Assembly: GCF_028502605.1 (NCBI RefSeq)
Contig: NW_026611593.1
Location: 434,001-498,000, forward strand
Source of the DNA: Trichoderma breve
Taxonomy: Eukaryota; Ascomycota; Sordariomycetes; Hypocreales; Hypocreaceae
Direction of reading: 5' to 3'
Length of the DNA stretch: 64,000 nt
The notes under the pieces are model-generated. The model did not search any database and had not been told where the DNA came from. It saw only the letters and a program-made list of their open reading frames with translations. Positions 40,546-50,874 of this stretch are shown piece after piece. The stretch's first letter is position 1. The number at the start of each line of letters is the position of its first letter. Made by a program: the position numbers and the translations under genes.

Positions 40546-42563
40546 CTAGGGGACAATAGGACCCTTCTCCACCTCAATGTGCTCAGCATCACTAATAATG
40601 TCTGCCTTTTCGCGATACTCGCTTTGGTGGGCAAATTCTGTAGTTTCTGCGTTAGGACTGGGAATTTTTCTCATAAGAAGCGATGCCATGGATGGAAAAA
40701 TAGGCTTACGATTAACTTTGGTATACTTGAACTTCCTCGCGGGAACGTGGTTGTCGAACAGCAGATCGATCTCACCAAATGAGCGGTCCTTGGTCTCGGG
40801 AAGGCGGAACCAGCACCAGATGTTGCAGAGAAGATTTGTGCCTGCATAGAAAAGACCAGCTTTGGCTCCCCAGTTCCAGGCTATCATCAAGTGTATTAGC
40901 CAAAGTTCAACAATGTTTTACACCGAATTTGCCGGGATGGAAGAAATGACAAGTCTTACAGGTCGCAGCAATCATGCGGGGGGTCACAGAATTGTTGAAA
41001 ATACCCGTTAGGTTATACACGAAACGGCCAATGACAATAGTCTTGTACCTTAGGCGTCCAGATGGCGTTTCTGCCACAATGGGATAGCAAGCAGGACCGA
41101 CTGTGATCATGTTAATCAGTGTCGAAAAGACCAACAAGATACCAATGGCCATCTCAGCGCCCTTGCCTGAGGTGAAACCGAGGCCACCAATCGCGATGAG
41201 GCAGCAGAACATCAGCGCCAAACCGCCCATGTAGATGGTTGCTCGGCCCACGTGCGGGAACATAAACCAGCAGATGATGCCACCAACGATATAACAAGCA
41301 GACAGAGAGATGTTGAGGTCGAATGCTTGAAGTTCGGAAAAGCCTGCGGCTTCGAGGAAGACAACGGAGTAGCCCAGGATAGCGTTACCACAGAGGATTT
41401 GTGCCGCCCAAACAACGCAGTTCTACATGTAGACGTCAGCTTTATGTTGCAAAACCTAAGGGCGTGGTGGCTTACAATTTCAGTACGGCGAAGATTCGTT
41501 CCTTGAAAACACTCGATGAAGCTTGCCGAGGCAGTCTCTGTCTTTTCGATGGCGGTGGTGTGCTGGATGTAGGCCAGTGTGGCTTCGATCTCGAAGTCAC
41601 TTTCTGGGGATGGGGTACGGAGACGCTTGAGTGCTTTTCTTGCTTCTTCGACTTTATCTCTTCGAACGGCATTCCATGGAGATTCGGGAGCAAGGTAGGC
41701 GCCTATAAAGAGCGGGATTGGCCAGACCCATTGGAGGGCGAAAGGCAGTCTCCAGGCGATATTGCCACTGAGACCTGCCACGGCTCGGACGACACCTGAG
41801 GAGAGCAGAATACCTGCTCCCCAGCACATACAGACGTATGCAGTAACGTAGGGTCTCAGTACGGTGGGAACGACTTCGGAAGCATATGTTGTGGAAAGAG
41901 TCTGGCAACGGTTGCATCAGCTAGGAAACCCTTTCTAGAGGCAAAATTGAGACATACTTGGAAAACACCCCATGAAACACCACACATCGCCTCTCCCCAA
42001 GCCAGAACGGGCAAGGAGGGTGCAAACACAGGAATGAAAATCATCACTGCCATCCATGCCATGAAAGCCATCATGGTCGCTCGGCATCCGAAGCGATCTT
42101 GAGCGTATGCGTTGACTATTAGACCGGCCAACTGACCGACAAGCGACGAGTTGGACAGGCCAGACTGCCAGGGGGCAGAGATGTACTTTTTCCCCGTAGA
42201 AGGATCAACCTGACCAAATCGGTCCTGAAACTGAGTCTGGCCGTAGAAAGAGGTAATCTAGGTTCTGGATGTCAGCGGAACATTCCTAAGCTGAACGGTT
42301 AAGACAAGCGATTCGAAAATGCTACTCACAATAACTAAGTCATATCCTTCCATGATCAAGCTGGTAGACAGAAACATGGCCCAGAACACGGCTCGTTTGT
42401 ACTTGCTCAGAGCCTCACGAATCGTCAACAGACGATCCGCGGCGTCGCTCTGCTGTGCGTGATGGATGAGCTGGACAATCTCGGGGTTGTTGAGGTCAAA
42501 GCCTTTGAGCTCCTCCTCGGTGGGAACGACCGACTCCATCTTCAAGTCGTTTCCCGATGCCAT
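40546..42563 (-). CDS. MFS sugar porter, maltose/alpha-glucoside-permease-like
   Basis: Five exons: 42330-42563, 41958-42257, 41476-41901, 40960-41422 and 40546-40880; all phases close (585 aa). It has the 12-segment sugar-porter pattern with the loop motif DRFGCRATMM (usually G-x-R-x-G). PESPWNAVRRDKVEEARKAL follows helix 6. A central cytosolic loop with a Glu/Thr run comes before helix 7, and PETKDRSFGEIDLLFDNHVP follows helix 12. The N-terminal region with LTIREALSKYKRAVFWAMFL and the C-terminal FDNHVPARKFKYTKV are typical of fungal alpha-glucoside (MAL11-like) permeases. It likely imports an oligosaccharide across the plasma membrane and is divergent with the GH127 gene. The cargo is inferred. 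Confidence 0.88.
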
Positions 42564-43153
42564 ACTGAACGTGCACGTAGCTGGAACTGGGACTCAACCG
42601 CTCTGTTCTCTCTTAATGAAGAGGCGATTGGAACGTGGGGAAGATGGTAGTATTTCTCCATAATATACATATACTTCTCGAATCCCCGTAATACTATCTC
42701 TGAGGTCAACACGAATTGGGAATGCACCATGTGGAAGGGGATGCAGAGTCCCGGTGGGGGAGACCTGGGATCTGGGGAAAAGCTGGGGAAAGGTTTGGGG
42801 CACCCGGCATGTGTGGGGGCAGGCCACCGGTGGGCTGTTGTCCAGCGGTCCTCTGAAAATATTCTGTCCAGCTTCAACCGGCGCCTCAGCATCTTTCTTG
42901 GGCGTAGATTCTGATTGGAAGCCCTCACAACACACCCCTCACGGCAGCCAGGAATGGAGACATGGAGGGTCGCTTGCCACACCGGTGGGGTGGGCAACTA
43001 CCCACCATGCCGGTATTAGTGTCCCTTGCATAAGAGAGCTGTCGGGTTAAATAGATACGAGGTCGTGCTTTTTGAGCGACTGGACGTCCTGGAGGAACAT
43101 CGTTTGACGGTCAGAGCATGATTCGCTGAACAAATCACACAATTAATTGAGGC
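42564..43153. promoter_or_regulatory. divergent MFS/GH127 promoter with clustered CreA/CRE1 sites
   Basis: 590 bp shared by the porter and GH127 genes. SYGGRG consensus sites occur at 42635-42640 (GTGGGG), 42754-42759, 42772-42777 (CTGGGG), 42783-42788 (CTGGGG), 42813-42818 and 42985-42990. Two are 11 nt apart, as in known double CreA sites. Confidence 0.55.
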
Positions 43154-45365
43154 ATGGCGTATCCACAGAAAGCGTTCGTCACCACGACCTTTTCGTCGCC
43201 GTCGTTTATATCTCGAAGGCGACAAGTTGTGTATATGAATACATTACTGTACCAATTAAACGTCCTGAAGGAAACGGGTCGATATGAAGCTTTCAAGTTG
43301 AACTGGCACTCTTCGTACTCCGACAAGCCGAACGTGTGGCCTGTACCAAATCATTTATTTTGGGACTCTGATGTTGCCAAGTGGATAGAAGGGGCTTGCT
43401 ATTTTCTAAGCTGGAAATACAATGCCGAGATTGATGCGGCTGTCAAAGAGCTGGTTGAAATGATCAGATCTGCTCAGCAAGAGGATGGATATCTGAATAT
43501 CCATTTTACGGTCGTTGATCCCAAGGGGCGATTCACCAATCTGAGGGATCTTCACGAGTTGTAACGTTTCCCAACGCCTTCCTAACCCGGGGTAGAAAAT
43601 AACTAATGGCGAGCCAAGATACAATGCGGGACATTTGATCGAAGCTGCGCTCGCGCACCAAGATTACTACGGAAACGACTTGTTGCTACAACCAATCCTC
43701 GAATACGTCGACTTGTTATGCAAAACCTTTGGCCCGGGCTCAGATCAGAAGCATGGCTATCCCGGTCATCCAGAGATTGAGCTTGCTCTCCTCCGTCTTT
43801 TCGAGAAGACGAAAGATCCTCGACATCGAGCATTGGCGCAGTATTTCATCGAGGAACGTGGAAACCCTCACGGACAAGACGGTCGTCATTATTACGATGT
43901 GGAAGCAGAACTCCGGGGAGAGGGCGAGCACGAACGCCCCGCCTACTGGACAGAAGAAAGAAGTTTCTGGTGAGATGACCCTGCCCTTTTTTGACATAAC
44001 CGCAAGTTGCTGAAATCAAGATCAGGTATCAACAAGCCCATAAGCCGATTATCGAACAAGAAACAATCGAGGGGCACAGTGTGCGAGCAATGTATCTTCT
44101 GACAGCCGTAGCTGACCTCGTCCGGATTGACAATACGGGTAACACGGGCGCCCTACGGAATGCGCTGGCCCGCCTATGGACCAACATGGTGGACAAGAAA
44201 ATGTATCTAACGGGAGGAATTGGCGCGATGAAACAATGGGAAGGGTTCGGAATCGACTATTTTCTGCCCTCTGGTACTGATGAGGGTGGATGCTATGCTG
44301 AGACGTGTGCCGGAATTGGCGTCATGATGCTTGCCGAGCGAATGCTTCAAGTAGGTAAATTGGTAACATCTTGCCACGCAAATACTGACCGGGACTAGCT
44401 GAATCTGGATGTCAAGTTCGCCGATGTGATGGAACTATGCTTCTACAATGCTGTGCTGACTGGTATGTCAGCGAATGGAAAGCAGTTTACTTATGTCAAC
44501 CAGTTAGCATCTACGGACACGGATCTGTCGAAACGCGCGGAGTGGTTTACATGTGCTTGCTGCCCTCCAAATATGGCCCGGCTTCTGGGCTACATCGGAG
44601 GTTACTTGTGGTCTCAGAAAGCTGACGAAAAGAATAAATCGGTTGAAGTTGCCGTGCATTTGTACTCTTCGGCAATCATCAAGATTCCCACTGGCGATAC
44701 TACCGTGGAACTGGAGCAGAAGTCCAATTGGCCGTGGGATGGTAAAATCAACTTTGCTCTTCGAAATGCTTCTGAGGTGGCGACTACAATCAAACTAAGG
44801 ATCCCAGGTTGGGCGACAGACTGGAAGGTAAGCTGACCCAGCCCAACATTGGTGAAGTATCTAACGAGAAACAATATAGCTTTCGCCAAGCACGCCTGAA
44901 ACTGTACTTGAGAAAGGATATCTGACCCTTTCTCCGGGTTGGCTCAAGAGACACAATACGTTTGAACTTGATATTCCCCTCAAGCCACGGTTCATTACAC
45001 CTCATCCATACACGAAGCAAGACATCGTAGCGCTTGCCAGAGGCCCACTCATATATTGTCTCGAAGACTTTGACAACTCATGGGTAGAAGACCATTTCAA
45101 GAGCCTTGTCTTGGATCCTGCTGGGAGTATCACTGAGGAAGTAGCGTCTGACTCTGAACTTGGAGAGCCATGCGTTACTTTGACTGCACATAATTCGGCA
45201 TCATTCCTTAGAGTAGAGGAGTCTCTTGGTCCCCTCGTTCCCCTCGGTAAAGCGACTGTGAAGGAAAGGCCAGCTGTTCAACAACTAAAGTTTATTCCTT
45301 ACTGCCTTCGTGACAATCGTGGGGGGAAGGGCCATATGAGAGTAGGTATCCGCAGAAAACATTAA
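43154..45365 (+). CDS. GH127 beta-L-arabinofuranosidase (DUF1680 family)
   Basis: Five exons: 43154-43560, 43619-43969, 44026-44350, 44399-44827 and 44880-45365; phases close, 665 aa. The (alpha/alpha) barrel region has NAGHLIEAALAHQ, HYYDVEA, and MYLTGGIGAMKQWEGFG. The sequence CYAETCAG holds the Glu equivalent to the zinc-ligand Glu of the bacterial enzyme HypBA1, and WFTCACCPPNMARLLGYIGG holds the Cys cluster with the catalytic nucleophile. A beta-sandwich domain ends the protein. There is no signal peptide, so it acts in the cytosol on imported short arabino-oligosaccharides, releasing L-arabinose. It is divergent with the MFS porter and followed by a secreted glycosidase on the same strand. 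Confidence 0.9.
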
Positions 45366-46284
45366 AAGTTTTGAATCACGCGATCGGTTCGGGACACCTC
45401 TGGAAGTAGTCGGGTACCATAGAATGATAGGTATTATCGAACAGACCTAGCTATCTAGTCTATTTACCATATCTCGCGATCTTCAATTAAGATGCCAAGT
45501 GAATTTTAACCAAAGTTGTCTATTTTATAGACTTTAGCTACATAGATAGGAATTAGAGGCACAAACATGTAGACAATCTCCTGTACCAGATAAGTGATTA
45601 TCCATGCAGCGTGTCTTCTTTATTGGCATTTGGTTTAAATCCACAGAATCTCGTAACCGCTCCAATAATACTCACGGAATGCTGAATTGAGAGACTGAGT
45701 TTGGCATCGTAAGATGCAGGACCCGGAAGCTTGGAGCTTCTCCGCACTTTTGTCGTCAACCGACCTCCATTACCATAGCTCCGGTGGGGGTGGAGCCTGT
45801 TGCAGGAGGTCATGACAAGAGTTGCATCTGTACTATCACAACTAATGCCGGCTTCATTACTTTTGCCGTGCGCCATAGTTAGACCCAGTAGTCGTCCCAA
45901 ACCAAACCGCGAGTGCTGGGCTGCGTCCGTATTGGAGCGCTTCTATCTCAATTCTTAAGAGGACTTAAACGCGCCGTGCAGACACTTCCCCGGAGAAGTT
46001 GTAAGAAACCGTATCCACCCCCCCTTCTCCCGTTTACAAGCTATGCTTACCCCAGATCTAAACCCCTCAGCATCGATTAGCTCAAGGATCGTTAGAATGA
46101 TTTTTTGTTCATTGCCTATTCAGGAAGCTACCGGCAGAATAACCCAAGCAGATGCGTCAGAAGAGCGATCTGGCGAGCAAGCTCTGCTAGCCGTATAAAT
46201 TCTCACCATGCGAGTACCATCAACTGCTTTCCTCTTCCACCTAGAAAGTATTGTGCTCGATCGAATTCACTGTTGCTCTACAAA
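45366..46284. other. promoter of the secreted glycosidase
   Basis: 0.9 kb without a gene seen. A TATAAAT element lies at about 46194-46200, about 90 nt upstream of the start at 46285. Confidence 0.45.
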
Positions 46285-47844
46285 ATGCACCTAGCGGCTT
46301 TTCAATCCTCGGTGTTCATCACTGGAACCCTCGCGGCAACTGCAGCGGTGGTCAACTTTGCCAATAATACTGGAGCTCCAGAGCACCTCGCTTCAGGAAC
46401 TTTATACGGTCTCCCTGAAAACGGGAACCAGATTCCGGTAAGTTGAATTGGGTTTATCGTTATGAAGAGCTGTTTGTCAACTCCGGAATAGGATGAGTTT
46501 TTCAGAGACATTGGTTGGCGATATGAACGAGCCGGTGGAGCTCAACTGCCTGCTCCCGCACTTGGATGGATCTGGGGCTTGACCGACTATAAGGTATGAG
46601 CATATGCATGGTAAAAGTAACGAATGGCTATTATATTAACCCAAAGTTTGGGTAGAATCGGTTCAAGTCAGCACTATCTAATTACCAAACCACCCTCAAA
46701 CATGGAGGCCAGTTTGTGTTTCTCATCCATGACCTTTGGGGAGCAGATGGAACACAAAACTCATCAGCACCGTATCCTGGAGATAACGGAGATTGGACAA
46801 GCTGGGATTCCTATCTCGCTACTCTCTTCTCTGATATGACAGCCAATGGCATGACCAAGGATATAATTGTTGACATTTGGAATGAGCCAGATGGCGCTGG
46901 ATTCTGGGCGCGTACACAAGAACAGTACTTGGAGATGTGGGGACGCACGTATTACAAATTCCGGTGAGTCAACGGAAAACATATCCGAGACAGATTTGAT
47001 GCGACTTGAAAGTGCTAATATAATTCTATTCCGTGGCAGTGCTGAATTTGGAACCAAAGTGCTCCTATCTGGCCCTGCAAGTGCTGGCGAACCCCTTAAT
47101 AATAGTTGGTTTGCGAATTGGTGCTCTTACATTTCCCGCAACGGTAGCATTCCAGACCAATATGCATGGCACATGGAAGGCGGAGGCGGCGATTTGCTGT
47201 CTGCCCACGCTGGTTTGCTTGGTTATCTCAAAGAATACAACCTCCCTACTCGCACTATCAATATTAATGAGTATGGAGTCTTCAAAGAACAGGTTCCCTC
47301 TGGATCCGCCTGGTGGATTGCTCAGCTTGAAAGAATCAATGCTTTTGGCCTGCGAGGTAACTGGCTCAGCGGTTATCAACTTCATGATTTCATGGCCAGT
47401 CTCATTGGCAAGCCTGATTCCCTGAGCAATTACAGCGCAACCTCCACGGGCTATTTCCCTGTTGGCGACTATCAGGTTTACAAATATTATAACCTCAACA
47501 TGACTGGAAGTCGGTATGGGACCACGCCGTCTTCAGATCTTGCACTGGATGTCTATGCTACAGCTGACCGGGGCCTCGCACGCGTCCTTGTGGGTGTACG
47601 TGTCAAGACTGGGACCTGGGAATTAACTCTGAATAATCTGACCTCCCTTGGCCTTGCAGCCAGCGGCAGTTTGGATATTCACACTTATGGATTTCCTGCA
47701 GTTGAGCAGTATCAGCAGTGGGCCGAAGTTGACAGCCCAATCGACCTGGGATGGTATTCCCACCCATACTCTGATGGATCCGTGACGTTTCCTGTTAACC
47801 AGGTTACTACGGATACTGCCTTTGCTTTTGAATTTGCTTACTAA
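46285..47844 (+). CDS. secreted glycoside hydrolase, clan GH-A (GH39-like)
   Basis: Four exons: 46285-46437, 46492-46593, 46656-46963 and 47040-47844; phases close, 455 aa. A signal peptide (MHLAAFQSSVFITGTLAATAA) leads into DIGWRYERAGGAQLPAP. The acid/base motif DIWNEPDG and the nucleophile-bearing INEYGV, at the ends of strands 4 and 7 of a TIM barrel, place it in clan GH-A. A beta-sandwich domain follows (from about residue 330). The layout fits GH39-like proteins of plant-feeding fungi, but the exact family and substrate (xylan, arabino- or galactan-type) cannot be fixed from this sequence. It is on the same strand as GH127 and probably produces the oligosaccharides for the porter. Confidence 0.8.
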
Positions 47845-48036
47845 CTCTTTGGCTGATATATTTGCGTCCGGTGTAGGTGTGCCAGTTTCTCTAGCAGGAA
47901 GTAGGACGGTGTTATATACAGTTGGAGATAGACAGCCTTAAAAAGGGAATCGAGAAAGTGTTAAGGAAATCTGATGAATCTGAACGCTTGTACTAAGTAT
48001 GCTTTGTCAATAACCTTATTCTTTGTGATTTTCTAT

Positions 48037-49792
48037 TTACATCTGCGTGTAGCTTTGCAGACTCTTCCAAAGATTACATCTTGCTATCTGATCAAACGGC
48101 ACAGGCTCCATGGCAGTATTGTTGGTCTGTAGTCTGATACGCTGCCCCGTGCCTTGGCCCCAAGGATCCCAGTTTGGCGCCGAATGATACTTTGCCGCGT
48201 TTGGATTCAACTTTGTTACAAAGCTCAAGAAGTAGTGCATGGTGACGGGTACGATTGCCGCGTTGGTCGTGAAGTAGGACGCCGCTGCTGTGCCTGAGTA
48301 TCCGGGCCCAAACACTGCGCTCGTTTCGAATGTGTGAGGGACGCCGAGGCCGTTGGCGACGTTGTCCGGGTCAAGGACGTTGTAGTGGTAGTTCCAGACG
48401 CGGCGGGGGTCGAAGAATCTGGCTACGGAGGCGGCGACGGTGTTTCCGGGACAGGTGAATGTGGATTCTCCGTAGGCGGCTTCTGCGGAGGGGAAGTATG
48501 CTGCGTGTTTGGGCAGGGGGGGCTCAAGGGGGTATGCGCGGATGATGCTTTTTAGTTGGGAGTCTTGGAGGTAGGGGTAGTTGTTTTTGAGGAATGTCGA
48601 GACTTGGGAGGGGTTTGTGGCGTTGAAGGCGAAGTATGTGCCTTCGTTTGTGTCGTCGCCGACGAGGACTGGGACGCGGATGAAGTTGCCGCGTTCGAAG
48701 TGATTATACAGGTGGTCTGTGATGAGGTCTCCGTCGATGACTGGGAGCCAGTACCACAACGGTAGAGGATTGTCGCTCGCTGCTCCGATGAAGGGCGCGT
48801 TGGGGGCGGCGTTTAACAGCGTCTGGGTGTCTAGGCCGCGGAGACAGTCGAGGGAGGCGCAGTTTGTGTTGGAGAGGAGCTGGTGGTACTGGAACTCCAT
48901 GTCTGCGACGGAGCGGAGGGTTGGCCAGAAGGGAGACTCGGGGATTGCGCCGACGAAGAGTTGATTGTCCTTTTTGGCGGCGTAAGCAGTGAGGTGGTGC
49001 GTTACGGAGCCGGCGCCGGCGGAGGCGCCTTGGATGACGACGTGTTTGGGGTTGCCACCGAACTGATTCGTCAGTTTCATTCAATATTGAAGAGGGAATG
49101 GTTTGCATACTTTCTTGATATTCTTCTGTACCCAGTGTAGGAGCTTTCTCTGGTCGAGCAGGCCTGCGTTGAGATCTCCATCCTTTCTTACATGCTCACT
49201 GGCGAGAAAACCGAGAGCGCCCACGCGATAGTTGAAGTTGACGAAGACGAGGCCATCGCCGGACTGCTTGATGACTTCGGTGCCGTTGTAGTTGGAGTTT
49301 GAGTTTTGGGCGTAGCCGCCGCCTTGGATGTAGACCCAGACGGGGAGGTTGGAGTTGGGAGTTGCGCTGGAGGGCTTGAAGACGTTTACGAAGAGGCAGT
49401 CTTCTGCGTTGTTTGCGTCTGCGGTTTGGCCGACGGCTACGCAGATTGGGCCGAACTGTTGTTGAGTGTCAGTTACATGACTTGATTGATGTGATGTTCG
49501 TGAGTGAGGGTGAGGTAGTTTGACAGACCTTGGAGGCATCTTGGATGGATTTCTCGGGAGTTGGATCTTGCGGTGCGCGGAATCTGAGGTTGCCGAGGGG
49601 AGCTTGGGCGAATCTCATGCCTAGGAATTGATCTACTCCTGCATCGAGCCTGACGCCACGGTATTTGGCGTATCCTAGGTCGACGATGGGGGAGGATTGA
49701 GCGGTGTCATCGGATCGCTGGTGAATTGCGGCGCCATGGGCGACTGGCAGCAGGGAAGTGAGTTGTAAGAAGAATTTCTTTAATGAAACCAT
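48037..49792 (-). CDS. secreted type-B carboxylesterase/lipase
   Basis: Three exons: 49529-49792, 49111-49455 and 48037-49062; phase 0 at both introns, 544 aa. A signal peptide (about 21 residues) is followed by KYRGVRLDAGVDQFLGMRFA, the start typical of type-B carboxylesterases. NAEDCLFVNVFKP is the EDCLxLNV signature, and WVYIQGGGYAQN the oxyanion loop. The nucleophile is Ser in GASAGAGS. A Glu region follows (DDTNEGTYF) and GVPHTFET supplies the His. Cys pairs suit extracellular folding. It can act on esterified sugars, feruloyl groups or lipids. The gene is convergent with the GH-A enzyme, with under 200 nt between them. Confidence 0.9.
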
Positions 49793-49893
49793 GATTGCTA
49801 CTATTCGATATCGTGAGAGCTAGAAGCTCTGATCATGAAGAAGAATGGCAACTCATATTCACGGTGTCGGCAGATTTTAATTTGTCAACTTGC

Positions 49894-49900
49894 CTTTTAT
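49894..49900 (-). promoter_or_regulatory. TATA-like box of the carboxylesterase gene
   Basis: TATAAAA on the minus strand, about 105 nt upstream of the ATG at 49792. Confidence 0.4.
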
Positions 49901-50494
49901 AGCCAACCCCAGACTATGCAAAGATGGACTGACATCGGCACGCATGAAATCTACTCTACCCCTCACTTTCACGAACCGGCAATCCCATTCTGCGTATTCG
50001 ATGCGACATTGCATCTGGGTATCACCGACCCTCTAGCTTGGAGTTCGTCCGGCTGTTTTGACTGGCTCCCCACACTTGGAGATCGTCCCGGCTGCATGGC
50101 TAGTGGTGATGGAGGGGGTTCCCGATAGGGCCGGGTGAAAGGCATCTGCAAGGTCCTTGTTCAATATCCGACGGAATGGCCGGCGAGATTGATCGTGTGA
50201 TTTCATGTTCGTTGTTTGGAGTGCCGACGTAGGACGGATTAGTTATTCTTGGAGGGAAAAGTTGCCATAGATGGTTGTTTTGGCGGGGTTCGTATTCTGG
50301 CATGAAGTGTGCGATTGTGGTTACTCTGACTTGATTTCTAATGCTTAACGATATTCTAGATCTTGTATTTGACGTAATACGAGTGCTGCTCATGTCTTGG
50401 ATCTATTACGATATGTGCGGAGTGGAGAGAAGCGCAAGCCGTGGTATTCTGTGCTTTATACGGATGACCGGATGGCGGGTAAAATCCGTGCCTT

Positions 50495-50735
50495 GGTGCC
50501 GCTATTCCAAGACTTGAAGTAGACATAGCCATTCTAAGCGTTTAAAAGGATCCGCGTTGTGAGACATTGGGTGAATTGAGGCGTTGGCATGCGGATACTC
50601 GTCGGAAGTGATTTATTGTGTGAACTGCGGTTGGTTCCGAATCTTATAATTGATGGCCTGGGATCTATGAAGCTGGAGATGTAGTGAGTATGTAGTCGCG
50701 CAAGTTGGCCAAGTCTTATTGTAAAACTGCGCAAC
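50495..50735 (-). repeat. dispersed repeat copy B (about 240 bp)
   Basis: Reverse complement aligns with 36001-36255 through several runs of 11-20 identical bases. No open frame is preserved in this copy either. Confidence 0.7.
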
Positions 50736-50874
50736 ATAGAATATTGTTTTCACTACCAGAATATCCAAAAGGAAAAAGCCGTGTGTGACAATGTTACATA
50801 CCTTCAATATTGTTTCACATAAGAGCATAGTTCGTGACATGGGCATAGTAATATGAACAGTGGCTTAAAATTAC

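Larger units (their letters stand above)
49793..50874. other. intergenic region with repeat copy B
   Basis: Contains a TATAAAA box (minus strand) at 49894-49900, 100 nt upstream of the carboxylesterase start, and the dispersed repeat at 50495-50735. Confidence 0.5.
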
